In this document: positions 44,961 to 53,628 of the stretch, piece after piece | Layout: each line of letters opens with the position of its first letter | Numbering within the stretch: the stretch's first letter is position 1 | NCBI RefSeq assembly: GCF_023921225.1 | Contig: NZ_CP071527.1 | Coordinates: 124,001 to 188,000, forward strand | DNA length: 64,000 bases | Reading direction: 5' to 3' | From: Legionella lytica | GTDB lineage: Bacteria > Pseudomonadota > Gammaproteobacteria > Legionellales > Legionellaceae | The notes under the pieces: model-generated | What the model was told of the DNA's origin: nothing | Seen by the model: the letters and a program-made list of their open reading frames with translations, nothing else | Databases searched by the model: none | Translations under genes and position numbers: made by a program

Positions 44961-46181
44961 ATGGCAATTACTACCGGATTGTCAGGCAATGAAATATTTT
45001 GTCTTGATCTTAAAAACTATTCTCCTGGCTCAATCGTCGTTGGAAACAGTGTCCACTCACTCGGTTTTGTCGGGAGTATTGGTTCTGGCTTTAAAGCTAT
45101 GTTAGGTGGTGAGTTGCAACAAATTACTTCCTTGATTGAAGAGGGGCGAGAAACTGCTTATCAACGCATGGTTCAAGAAGCGGAGGCTAATCAGGCAACT
45201 GGAATCACTGGAGTTACTAGCCAGCTTATTTTTCATGGCGCTAATGTGGAGTTTTTATCTATAGGTTCGGTGATCCATGCACGCAATGACGCAGATAAAA
45301 CCAAATTTACTACTTCTGCAGATGGGCAAGAGTTATTCGCACAACTTGATGCCGGATATCGCCCTATTTGTTTTGCTTTTGGCAATGTGGCTTATTCCAT
45401 GGGGGTTGGCCGCGGACTGTTAGGTGGGTTGAAAACTTTAGGTCGAGGCGAAATTAAGGAATATTCAGATATTTTTAATAAAACCAGACACTTAGCTTTA
45501 AGTCGTATTATTGCTCATGCAAAACAATGCCAGGCTAATGCTGTACTGGGAATCAAGACTACAGTATTACCCTTTGGTGGTGTTAATGAAATGCTAATGC
45601 TTGGCACCGCTTCTTACAATCCTCAGTTACCCACCGATGCTAGCAATAATGTAGTAACCAGTGATATGACCAACATTGAGATGTGGAATATGGCGCGTAT
45701 GGGCTATTCCCCCTTGAAGCTTTTATTAGGAACTTCCGTTTATTCTTTGGGTGTAGTTGGTGGTATTACTTCGGCATTGAAATCAATTTTTAGAGGGGAA
45801 ATTAATGAATTAACCCGAATGATTTATGCCGCACGTGAAAATGCGTTAGCGCTTATTAACGAGGAAGCACGGGCTATCGGGGCGGATGATGTGGTCGGTG
45901 TTAAAACCTATGTTTATCAGTTAGGTAATGGTTTAATTGAGTTTTTAGCCATTGGTACCGCGGTGAAGAAAACAACACGCATTAAAACCGAATCAGAACA
46001 ATTACCACCACAGGCTATTGTGGTTGATAAAGATACCTTTTATGACACTAAAACCTTCGGAGACTTTAGTGTGAATGTTAATGCAGGCGAAAAGCCAATT
46101 AATAGAGGCAGCACCTTTTTGATTCCTGTAATTATTATAATTTTCTTTCTTGTGCAAATTATCTTGGCGTTCCTTCGCTAG
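44961..46181 (+). CDS. Three-domain YbjQ/DUF74 protein with C-terminal membrane anchor
   Basis: A 406-residue protein built of three YbjQ-type domains, about residues 17-107, 128-218 and 245-336. Each repeats the pattern VxGNSVxSLGxVG...GE(L/I)xxITxxIxxxRxxAxxRxxxEAxxxGAxxVxGVxT...EFLxIGTA. YbjQ is a small protein that forms pentamers, and a role in metal binding has been proposed from its structure. Here three copies are in one chain, followed by a linker and one membrane helix (FLIPVIIIIFFLVQIILAFL) at the extreme C-terminus, so it is tail-anchored. Ribosome-binding site AGGGA. Function unknown. Confidence 0.85.
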   Translation: MAITTGLSGNEIFCLDLKNYSPGSIVVGNSVHSLGFVGSIGSGFKAMLGGELQQITSLIEEGRETAYQRMVQEAEANQATGITGVTSQLIFHGANVEFLSIGSVIHARNDADKTKFTTSADGQELFAQLDAGYRPICFAFGNVAYSMGVGRGLLGGLKTLGRGEIKEYSDIFNKTRHLALSRIIAHAKQCQANAVLGIKTTVLPFGGVNEMLMLGTASYNPQLPTDASNNVVTSDMTNIEMWNMARMGYSPLKLLLGTSVYSLGVVGGITSALKSIFRGEINELTRMIYAARENALALINEEARAIGADDVVGVKTYVYQLGNGLIEFLAIGTAVKKTTRIKTESEQLPPQAIVVDKDTFYDTKTFGDFSVNVNAGEKPINRGSTFLIPVIIIIFFLVQIILAFLR

Positions 46182-46195
46182 CCGCGGCTAGATGC

Positions 46196-46222
46196 GTTTG
46201 TTGGGTCAGGAGCCCAACAAAC
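46196..46222. terminator. Bidirectional hairpin between converging genes
   Basis: GTTTGTTGGG (46196-46205) and CCCAACAAAC (46213-46222) form a perfect 10-bp stem with a 7-base loop. It lies between the YbjQ-repeat gene and batD, which converge. No strong T-run is present, so termination is probable but not certain. Confidence 0.55.
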
Positions 46223-46246
46223 AGTTTATAAATATAAGCCAAGCTT

Positions 46247-47896
46247 TTAAGCGGGATTCATCGGTGGCAAACTCGATGCTTTATTTTTAGGTGCGGTATA
46301 TGCCTGCTTTAGATTATGGACACTACGCCATAATTCATCCCCATGCCATGTAGCCTTTTCACTTTCTTGATATAAGGCTTGCGATAAAATCTGTACCTGT
46401 TTTTTAAACTGCATATCTGTTGAGAGGCGCATTAAATCCACTAAATTTAATATTGGAGCGTCTGGCCAATGTAAATTAGCCCATTTCAATAGAGCATCTC
46501 GACAGAATTGGGGGTTATTTTGATGGCAGGCATCATGAAGTGCTTGCAAGGCACGCTTATAGGCCCCTTTTCCAGGAACGTGGCTGCGTTTTTGCCAAGC
46601 CCATAAGCCTAGGGTAAGAAGCCAGGCCAGCGCGAATAGAGCGGCAATAATCCAGGCCCAATTGTTGGTTGCCGTGGAGGCGGCGATGGTTTCTGTAGTG
46701 GCAGGGTTGGCTGGTGATGCAAGTGCCGTATCTTGTATGGGCTTTGATGCATTGGTGGTTGCCACGTTCGAGGGATTAACATCAATAGTGCGTGGGTCTA
46801 AAACCGCAATTTCCTCTTTACCTGTTACAGTATTAAACCAAGGAAGTTTTAATTCAGGGATGACTACTTTTCCACTCTTATTGAATAAATAAGTGACCTT
46901 AAGTTCTGAGCGACTAACGATCTCGCCTTGATCCACCTGATTTCTTTCTTTGCCTTTCTCTGGATAGACATTAAAGGCATCCGAGTCTGCAAAATGCAAG
47001 CTAGGTAGTAATTGCGCAGGAATACCAATCCCCTCTAGAGTAATAGTACGTACTAAAGTGCTACCTTGCTCTATGGTTTGCCCCGGGTTTTCATAGGTGT
47101 CACTTAATTTAATTTGTTTTGCAGGAATCCAGGTTTGCCCACTAAATTGCGTGGGAATGGGCTGTACATTCAGGGTTATGTCTTTGGAGCGTGCTTTAAT
47201 GCGCTGCGGATCAAAACCATAAACCAGCGCGGTAAACACGGGTGAGGTAATTGTTAATGGGCCGCTTTTTTGTGGAAAAATAGCATAACTTTGTTCCTCA
47301 ACCAGGTAGGTCACATTATTCTTTTGGGTTTGGTAGCGTTTGTCATTACCTAAGGGAATTAGCAAAGCATTCTCGACCTTAGGTCCTTGATAACTTGCAT
47401 CCAAGAGCTGTTTGGAATTATATAGGCGTACTTTGTAAGTGATTTGTTGGTTGAGATAAGGCTTTTTTTCATTAACTTCGGTAGTTAAAAAGATATCTTG
47501 CAGTTGCTGATCATTGTTGGTGTTTTGTATGGAGGTGTCCAGAGCCGAAACATTAATGGTTAACGGACTACTGTGATCATTTCCCATTCTTATCGCTGGG
47601 ATAGTTACTGGACCTACTTTTCGCGCCTTTAGAGTGATAACCCAGGTGCTAGAAGCCTGAGTTTGTCCATTTATCACTGAGTAATTCACACTGCGTTCAG
47701 TGCCTAAAATCGTAAAATCTTTGCGAAGCGGTGTTAAATCAGGAATGCCATTGGCGGATTGCAGGCTAGGCTGCGTTAATAATAAGCGGAAGGGCTCGCC
47801 TTGACTGATCTCGGCGGGATCAACTTGAATTTGTACTTCGGCATGGGCCAAGGTGCTAATTAAATAAAAAAAGCTAATTATTATTAATTTTTTCAT
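46247..47896 (-). CDS. batD: BatD, aerotolerance-operon membrane protein
   Basis: About 549 residues: a signal peptide (KLIIISFFYLISTLAHA), a long periplasmic beta-sandwich region, and one membrane helix near residue 440 (WAWIIAALFALAWLLTLGLWAW), with a short cytoplasmic tail. This is the BatD/oxygen-tolerance layout. ATG 47896 forms the ATGA overlap with batC seen at most junctions of this operon, so it is preferred to ATG 47905. Bat proteins are linked to oxidative or envelope stress tolerance; the mechanism is unknown. Confidence 0.88.
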   Translation of the reverse strand: MKKLIIISFFYLISTLAHAEVQIQVDPAEISQGEPFRLLLTQPSLQSANGIPDLTPLRKDFTILGTERSVNYSVINGQTQASSTWVITLKARKVGPVTIPAIRMGNDHSSPLTINVSALDTSIQNTNNDQQLQDIFLTTEVNEKKPYLNQQITYKVRLYNSKQLLDASYQGPKVENALLIPLGNDKRYQTQKNNVTYLVEEQSYAIFPQKSGPLTITSPVFTALVYGFDPQRIKARSKDITLNVQPIPTQFSGQTWIPAKQIKLSDTYENPGQTIEQGSTLVRTITLEGIGIPAQLLPSLHFADSDAFNVYPEKGKERNQVDQGEIVSRSELKVTYLFNKSGKVVIPELKLPWFNTVTGKEEIAVLDPRTIDVNPSNVATTNASKPIQDTALASPANPATTETIAASTATNNWAWIIAALFALAWLLTLGLWAWQKRSHVPGKGAYKRALQALHDACHQNNPQFCRDALLKWANLHWPDAPILNLVDLMRLSTDMQFKKQVQILSQALYQESEKATWHGDELWRSVHNLKQAYTAPKNKASSLPPMNPA

Positions 47897-48807
47897 TGAT
47901 ACCATCCACGTTCTCTTCTTAAGTGGTCACGTAAAAACTTTTCTCGCAGTAAGCCGCCTGGATCATCAGGAATTAAGCGCAACCATTGTTCTTGTACCTG
48001 TTGTTTTTCTTGCTCTGCCTTACTGTCTTTCTTCGCTTGCATTTCCTGATCCTGCTTTTGCTGGTCCTGCTTTTGCTGGTCCTGCTTTTGCTGGTCCTGC
48101 TTTTGCTGGTCCTGCTTTTGCTGGTCCTGCTTTTGCTGGTCCTGCTTTTGCTGGTCCTGCTTTTGCTGGTCCTGCTTTTGCTGGTCCTGCTTTTGCTGGT
48201 CCTGCTTTTGCTGGTCCTGCTTTTGCTGGTCCTGCTTTTGCTGGTCCTGCTTTTGCTGGTCCTGCTTTTGCTGGTCCTGCTTTTGCTGGTCCTGCTTTTG
48301 CTGGTCCTGCTTTTGCTGGTCCTGCTTTTGCTGGTCCTGCTTTTGCTGGTCCTGCTTTTGCTGGTCTTGCTTTTGCTGGTCCTGCTTTTGCTGGTCTTGC
48401 TTTTGCTGGTCTTGCTTTTGCTCTTTTTGTTGTAAAAGCTTTTCAAGCAACTTTCGATTATCAATGGCATCCTGATTTTTAGGATTTATGGCTAAGGCCT
48501 TATCGTAAGCGGCGATCGCTTCTTTATATTTACCTAAGTGAGCCAAGGCATTGCCGGCGTTATAATAACCTTGTTCATCGTGTTGTTTTTGATAGAGCTC
48601 GCTGGCCCTTTGGTAATCTCCAGCACGATAAGCGGCAGCGGCGGCCCAGTCGTCGCGATTAAAGGTAGTGCCAGCCTCTTTATATTGTTGCTTATTCATT
48701 AATTCCTGCCCTTGCTGATCAGGAGTAGACCACAGGTCTTGCCATTGCCAGGCTTGGGCAGATAATGACAGGAATGAAGTGAATAAAAGGGTTAAATAAC
48801 GCATCAT
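47893..48807 (-). CDS. batC: BatC-like TPR protein with 25-copy pentapeptide repeat
   Basis: About 304 residues: a signal peptide (MMRYLTLLFTSFLSLSAQA), a TPR region (residues 40-118, with ASELYQKQHDEQGYYNAGNALAHLG in two parts and YKEAIAAYDKALAINP), then about 125 residues of DQQKQ repeats encoded by the 48046-48420 minisatellite, and a charged tail. The repeat makes up about 40% of the protein. ATG 48807 is preferred to the frame start at 48879: it has AAGGA upstream and overlaps the batB stop. TPR-BatC proteins are thought to bind Bat partners. Repeat number probably varies between strains. Confidence 0.88.
   Translation of the reverse strand: MMRYLTLLFTSFLSLSAQAWQWQDLWSTPDQQGQELMNKQQYKEAGTTFNRDDWAAAAAYRAGDYQRASELYQKQHDEQGYYNAGNALAHLGKYKEAIAAYDKALAINPKNQDAIDNRKLLEKLLQQKEQKQDQQKQDQQKQDQQKQDQQKQDQQKQDQQKQDQQKQDQQKQDQQKQDQQKQDQQKQDQQKQDQQKQDQQKQDQQKQDQQKQDQQKQDQQKQDQQKQDQQKQDQQKQDQQKQDQQKQDQQKQDQEMQAKKDSKAEQEKQQVQEQWLRLIPDDPGGLLREKFLRDHLRRERGWYQ
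48046..48420. repeat. 25-copy 15-bp minisatellite inside batC
   Basis: Twenty-five tandem copies of ctggtcctgcttttg. The first (48046-48060) has one substitution, and three near 48361-48420 have a silent C-to-T change. The other 21 are identical. Each unit is one Asp-Gln-Gln-Lys-Gln pentapeptide on the minus strand. Because the unit is 15 bp, copy-number changes stay in frame. Confidence 0.98.
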
Positions 48808-49733
48808 ACGACGATCCTTTGCAACCAGCCACGTTGAAATATCGGGAGCAGTAATAATAAAGCGGGGATTAAAAACCAACGTCCTTCATCACGCCATAAT
48901 GGAATATCATCATCTTTACTCAAGGCAAATTGCTTTTGCGCGCTCCCATCGATCCACCGATCCAAATTACTTGCATCTGAGGTGTACTTTAATAATTGGC
49001 CATCACCTGCATCAGCAAAAAGTTGAAATAACGGGTTTAAATTGGGGTCGGCCTTAATGGGCATAATCGATGTGAAGATTCCTACGGTTGCTAATTTTTT
49101 TACTTCCGCAATTGCTTCCGTCGAGGGGGAGTCTGCTGTTAATACCAGAATTTGTCCATGATTATAACCAGCTTGTTTGATTAACAATGCGGCCTCGGCT
49201 ACAGCACGTTCCAAATTATGGCCTGTCACTGGCATAATGTTGGGAGTTAATGAGGATAATAATGCGCTGATGGTTTGACCATCATCCGTAAGTGGAGAAA
49301 CGACAAAGGGTTCACTAGTAAACGCAACTAAACCAAATTGGCCAATGTCTTTACGAGCAAATACATCACGTAATTTAAATTTGGCGCGGCTCAGACGATT
49401 AGGGCTTAGATCAGACTCCATCATATGTTCTGACATGTCTAATACTAACACGCGTGGTTGTATAGGCTTATAGGTTGCCACGGGTAACTTATGCCATGCG
49501 GGTCCAGCAATACTCACAATCATAAAGAGGATGCTGAACAATAAGCAAAAAATTGCTCCCATTCGCTGTCCTTGCCCTTTTTTTTGTAGTAAATGGTTGA
49601 GCAAATGAGGATCACAAATTTCTGCCCATGCATGCAGTTTAGGGTGGCGCCGCCAGCTAGCAAGGGCGAGCCCGAGCAATGGGAGAATCATGAGTAGCCA
49701 CCATGGTCTTAAGAAATGAAACTCAGTTATCAT
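48804..49733 (-). CDS. batB: BatB-like VWA-domain membrane protein
   Basis: A 309-residue protein with N-terminal membrane helices (WLLMILPLLGLALASW and FCLLFSILFMIVSIAGPAW), a von Willebrand A domain, and a C-terminal helix (FLIPALLLLLPIFQ). The metal-site motif DxSxS reads DMSEH, so the last serine is replaced by histidine; the site may bind metal differently or not at all. It is the second VWA gene after batA, as in other bat operons. ATGA overlaps on both sides. Confidence 0.88.
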   Translation of the reverse strand: MITEFHFLRPWWLLMILPLLGLALASWRRHPKLHAWAEICDPHLLNHLLQKKGQGQRMGAIFCLLFSILFMIVSIAGPAWHKLPVATYKPIQPRVLVLDMSEHMMESDLSPNRLSRAKFKLRDVFARKDIGQFGLVAFTSEPFVVSPLTDDGQTISALLSSLTPNIMPVTGHNLERAVAEAALLIKQAGYNHGQILVLTADSPSTEAIAEVKKLATVGIFTSIMPIKADPNLNPLFQLFADAGDGQLLKYTSDASNLDRWIDGSAQKQFALSKDDDIPLWRDEGRWFLIPALLLLLPIFQRGWLQRIVV

Positions 49734-50758
49734 GATTTAAGGGCCTCCGGATTTGCTGCAGTTGCAGGTGCTTTGACTCGCAAATCGGTTTTACTTGCCA
49801 GCCAAAAGAGACAGAGCAAGAGGGCTAAGCCAACAAACCATGGATAATAGTCTTTTTGTGGACGGATGGTTGCTTGCTCTTGATTTACTTTTTCTAATTG
49901 ATTAATGGTTTCATAAATGGTGTTTAGTGTTTCCATATCAGTGGCGCGAAAATAGCGCCCACCCGTCAGTGTTGCTATAGCTTTTAAGGTATCCTCATCA
50001 AGATCTGCGGAGGCATTTTGCATGAGGAAGGCATTGGTTAGCGCTCTGGGATCTGCTGCGGCGCCTAAACCAATAGTATATATTTTTATTCCTTCGTCTT
50101 TTGCCAATTCGGCTGCTTTAAGCGGCTCAAGAACTCCAGAATTATTCGCACCATCGGTTAAAAGAATAAGAATTCTTCCTTGTTGTGGCACCCGCTTCAA
50201 GCGTTTGACGGCTAAACCGATGGCATCGCCAATGGAAGTCGTTTTTCCTGCTAAACCAACGGTTGCATCGATGAGACGTAGCAAAACGGTTTGCCGATCG
50301 TAGGTTAACGGTGTTTGCAGATAGGCGTTACTACCAAATAAGATTAGGCCTATTTTGTCGCCAGCTCGTGCCTGCACAAATTGTTCTGCTGCATTTTTAA
50401 CCACACTAAGGCGACTGGCTGGGCGTCCATTCAACATCATATCGGGTATTTCCATACTACCTGATAAATCTAAGGCCATCATAATATTATACCCTTCACG
50501 CTCTATAGGTTTGGGCTCACCAATCCAACGTGGGCCCGCTAAAGCAAAAACGAGCAATAACCAAATTAATGCTGGAAGTAATAAAGAGGATTGTGCACTG
50601 AGCGAACGATGATCTTGGGCTGCAATTCCCGCCATTGCCTTAAAAAACGGTACGTTTAAGGCTGTGGGCAGGTGCAGCTTGGCTTTAGGCATGATAAGCC
50701 AGAATAATAAGGGCAAGGGGAATAGTAATAAAACCCAGGGATTGACTAATGTGAACAT
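49730..50758 (-). CDS. batA: BatA-like VWA-domain membrane protein
   Basis: A 342-residue protein with two N-terminal membrane helices, a VWA domain with an intact MIDAS (ALDLSGSM, later LLTDGANNSG), and a C-terminal helix (PWFVGLALLLCLFWLA). It is the better-preserved metal-binding partner of the BatB protein. Its start overlaps the DUF4381 stop by 13 bp. Confidence 0.9.
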   Translation of the reverse strand: MFTLVNPWVLLLFPLPLLFWLIMPKAKLHLPTALNVPFFKAMAGIAAQDHRSLSAQSSLLLPALIWLLLVFALAGPRWIGEPKPIEREGYNIMMALDLSGSMEIPDMMLNGRPASRLSVVKNAAEQFVQARAGDKIGLILFGSNAYLQTPLTYDRQTVLLRLIDATVGLAGKTTSIGDAIGLAVKRLKRVPQQGRILILLTDGANNSGVLEPLKAAELAKDEGIKIYTIGLGAAADPRALTNAFLMQNASADLDEDTLKAIATLTGGRYFRATDMETLNTIYETINQLEKVNQEQATIRPQKDYYPWFVGLALLLCLFWLASKTDLRVKAPATAANPEALKS

Positions 50759-51237
50759 GGTACTCCCCTTTGTTTAATCCAAAGTTTGGCATGGGTGAAC
50801 AATGGGTTTAGATCAATGTTGTTATCGCTTGCTTTAAAGGGTGCATCCAACAGGAGTGCGCGTACGCCATTAAAGTCTACGTTTTTGCTGGTTTGATTTA
50901 AAAATTGCACCCAGGCATCGCCATGCAAGCTGGCAACCTCGGTGCGGGGATAATAGACCAAGGCTACCCGACGTAATAACTCAGAAATTTGTGCACTACT
51001 TGTTGCCGTATTATGTTCTTTTTCATAGTCGTCTTGATAACGTGCTAATAAAAGCAAGGCTTGTTTTTTTGCTAAAGCATAACGGTGCTGTCGGTAAGCA
51101 TATGTAGCTAATATTAAAATGAGTAGAATGCTCAGCGTAATGATGGCATACCAGCCCGGTGCAAGCGGCCACCAGCCGATTGCATCCGGTAAATGAATGT
51201 CTTTCAGCTGGGCTAAAGGAGCAGTCTGATTAGCCAC
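50746..51237 (-). CDS. DUF4381 family membrane protein
   Basis: A 163-residue protein with one membrane helix (GWYAIITLSILLILILATYAY) and a cytoplasmic helical domain. The proline/aromatic segment PDAIGWWPLAPGWY is characteristic of DUF4381, which sits between DUF58 and BatA in these operons. Overlaps the DUF58 stop by 8 bp. Function unknown; likely scaffold in the MoxR-VWA complex. Confidence 0.85.
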   Translation of the reverse strand: MANQTAPLAQLKDIHLPDAIGWWPLAPGWYAIITLSILLILILATYAYRQHRYALAKKQALLLLARYQDDYEKEHNTATSSAQISELLRRVALVYYPRTEVASLHGDAWVQFLNQTSKNVDFNGVRALLLDAPFKASDNNIDLNPLFTHAKLWIKQRGVPCSH

Positions 51238-52141
51238 GAGACCTCCTGGAAAAAGTACGACGTACCAGTTGCGTTAAATCAAGATCCGCAGTGGTTTGAA
51301 CGTATTGAATGTGCAAGCGTTTAAATTGTTCCTGCAGTTGGCTTATCCTTTGTTGGCAATACTGCTGATAGGCCTGGTTTACGGAGCGTACCCGCGTATC
51401 AAGCAGTAATTCTTGCTGTCCATTGGTGATGGCATATTGTTGTGGTTTAGGAGGGGCTAATTCCACGCGGTCACAAATATGATAAGCAATAATATCATTA
51501 TGGCTGTGTAGGCGATTCAAATGCTTTTCACATTCCACATCCATAGTATAAAAGTCACTGATCAATACCAGGATACTGCCTGGTCGGACGACACGACGTA
51601 AACGTAATAGAGCGTCACTCAATAGGGTGGGGGGGGCTTCGCGTTGTACATCGGTCTGTTCGGTGTACTGGCTTAGGGCTGCAAGCATAGGAAGAGCCCC
51701 TGAGTCACGTCCGCGAGGAATAAATTCACTGTGTTCAGTGGCTGAAAAAAATACGCCACCTACGCGATCGCCTTGTTTAATCACCGTCCAGACCAGCATG
51801 GCGGCTAAGCGAGCGGCAACTACCGATTTGAAGGCAACCCGTGTACCGAAAATCATTGAGGGATTAAAATCAGCAAGAATCACTACTGGTCGTTCGCGTT
51901 CCTCTTGATAAATTTTAACATGGGGCCTGCCGGTACGCGCGGTAACCCGCCATTCCATGTGGCGAATTTCATCCCCAGCCTGATAATTGCGTACCTCGGC
52001 AAAGTCCATGCCGCGGCCACGTAATTTGGACAGATGATTTCCAGCACGAATCGCTCGCCCTTCGGGTTGATAGCGAATTGATTGCGCATAGCGGCGCAAG
52101 TCGATCAATTCATTTAATTCTGCAATAACTCCATCAGCCAT
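51230..52141 (-). CDS. DUF58-domain protein
   Basis: A 303-residue protein with the DUF58 signature (YQAGDEIRHMEWRVTARTGRPHVKIYQEE, in two parts) and a VWA-like fold in the C-terminal half (ILVLISDFYTMD). It acts with MoxR ATPases, usually as a partner of the VWA proteins. It starts 12 bp after the moxR stop and precedes DUF4381. Confidence 0.9.
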   Translation of the reverse strand: MADGVIAELNELIDLRRYAQSIRYQPEGRAIRAGNHLSKLRGRGMDFAEVRNYQAGDEIRHMEWRVTARTGRPHVKIYQEERERPVVILADFNPSMIFGTRVAFKSVVAARLAAMLVWTVIKQGDRVGGVFFSATEHSEFIPRGRDSGALPMLAALSQYTEQTDVQREAPPTLLSDALLRLRRVVRPGSILVLISDFYTMDVECEKHLNRLHSHNDIIAYHICDRVELAPPKPQQYAITNGQQELLLDTRVRSVNQAYQQYCQQRISQLQEQFKRLHIQYVQTTADLDLTQLVRRTFSRRSRG

Positions 52142-52153
52142 AAAAACCTCATG

Positions 52154-53155
52154 TTACGGAACAGCGACTAACCGTAATAGAGAATCAATAAAGTCGTCAC
52201 TACTGATTCCCTCAGCTTCCGCTTCAAAACTTAATAAAATGCGATGTCGCAACACATCATGGGCAATCACATGAATATCATCTGGGGTGACGTAATCACG
52301 CCCAGCAAGCCATGCATGTGCTTTAGAACAGCGGTCCAAAGCAATGGTGGCACGTGGACTTGCGCCAAAGCGTAACCATCGGCCTAATTCTTCATTGTAT
52401 ATTCCGGGGTTGCGGGTTGCTACTACTAGCTGTACTAGATAATTTTCTAAAGCCGTACTGGTATATACCTTCAACACTTGTTTACGAGCCTCAAATAAGG
52501 TGGCTTGTGGTAATTTTGCGAATTCTGGTCTGGGCGTTGCCATTGCAGCACCTAAGGCTTCTCGACGAGATAGGGCCAAAATATCTTGTTCTACTTTAGC
52601 ATCTGGATAACCAATTTTGACATACATTAGGAAACGGTCTAGTTGGGCCTCTGGCAAGGGATAGGTCCCTTCTTGCTCAATAGGGTTTTGTGTTGCCATT
52701 ACCAGAAATAACTCCGGTAAAGGATAGGTTTTACCACCAATCGTAACTTGGCGTTCAGCCATTGCTTCCAATAAGGCTGATTGTACTTTAGCGGGGGCGC
52801 GGTTGATTTCATCAGCCAGCAAGAGGTGATGAAATATTGGACCTTGTTGAAATACAAAGGAGCCATTTTGCGGATGATAGACATCAGTGCCAGTTAAATC
52901 GCCCGGTAATAAATCAGGAGTAAACTGAATGCGGTGAAAATCACCTTCAACCCCATCGGACAGTTCTTTAACCGCGCGAGTTTTTGCTAGGCCGGGGGCA
53001 CCTTCTACTAATAAATGACCATCTGCAAGCAAGGCAATCAACAAACGAGAAATTAAGCCTTCTTGCCCCAAAATCTGCGCATTAAGATGCTGACGTAATT
53101 GTGCTATTTGTTCTTGTACCGAATCGACAGCGGTGTGGTCTTTTAATTGCTCCAT
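52154..53155 (-). CDS. moxR: MoxR-family AAA+ ATPase
   Basis: A 333-residue MoxR ATPase. Walker A is GAPGLAKT, Walker B is LLLADEINRAPAK, with the sensor MATQNPIEQEGTYPLPEAQLDRF (in two parts) typical of MoxR. It acts as a chaperone with the VWA proteins encoded after it. It is the first gene of the operon moxR-DUF58-DUF4381-batA-batB-batC-batD. No clear promoter is seen in the 473-bp gap upstream. Confidence 0.94.
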   Translation of the reverse strand: MEQLKDHTAVDSVQEQIAQLRQHLNAQILGQEGLISRLLIALLADGHLLVEGAPGLAKTRAVKELSDGVEGDFHRIQFTPDLLPGDLTGTDVYHPQNGSFVFQQGPIFHHLLLADEINRAPAKVQSALLEAMAERQVTIGGKTYPLPELFLVMATQNPIEQEGTYPLPEAQLDRFLMYVKIGYPDAKVEQDILALSRREALGAAMATPRPEFAKLPQATLFEARKQVLKVYTSTALENYLVQLVVATRNPGIYNEELGRWLRFGASPRATIALDRCSKAHAWLAGRDYVTPDDIHVIAHDVLRHRILLSFEAEAEGISSDDFIDSLLRLVAVP

Positions 53156-53628
53156 AGCGATACCTACCGAGGTTTAAAAAAACTTATCCTAACGTGAAAT
53201 TAAAATGAAGCCAAGACTTAATATACTGTTATTTAAGTTAATTATTTTTAAACTTCGGTTGGACTGATTCATCCAATTGTTTTATTAGTTTTTTTCAGCC
53301 CGGGGTTAATCGCTTTCTTAATTTGCTTTCAAGGTTTAAAGAACCCAGTCAAATTTTGACATGTGATGTTAGATTATAGGCGTAAGGGCACATTAAGTTG
53401 GGCTGCTTTTATTTTGGTTAACTGTATGTTGTTTCTTCTTTTTAGTAATTGTTTTTTTTAGTAATTCGCAGACGTTCACGGGAATAGTAGGTTGGTGCTG
53501 AGTGAAACGAAGCCCAGCAACGGAGCTTCAATTTCACATTCATGTTAGGCTTCACGATGCTCAGCGCCGACCTACATTTAGACGCAGCCCGACGGCTTAC
53601 AGCCGGGAAGTCATGATGGAGTTAAATC
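53156..53628. other. 473-bp intergenic region
   Basis: No supported gene. It holds the leader of moxR (minus strand), AT-rich sequence with runs of T, and the REP-like element at 53487-53575. Short frames here overlap the repeat and lack ribosome-binding sites. Confidence 0.6.
53487..53575. repeat. GTAGG-ended imperfect inverted repeat
   Basis: GTAGGTTGGTGCTGAG (53487-53502) pairs with CTCAGCGCCGACCTAC (53560-53575), differing at two positions that still allow G-U pairs in RNA. Same family as the element at 13-82. Confidence 0.65.

Noticed and set aside
48046..48420. CRISPR-like array
   Set aside because: The units are contiguous 15-mers without spacers and are coding, so this is a minisatellite.
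47986..48435. 149-residue plus-strand frame of repeated LLLLV
   Set aside because: It is the antisense reading of the 15-bp batC minisatellite, with no ribosome-binding site. The repeat has no stop in several frames.
47973..48470. 165-residue frame of repeated SKSRT on the minus strand
   Set aside because: An out-of-frame reading of the same minisatellite inside batC. Only the DQQKQ frame joins a signal peptide and a TPR domain.
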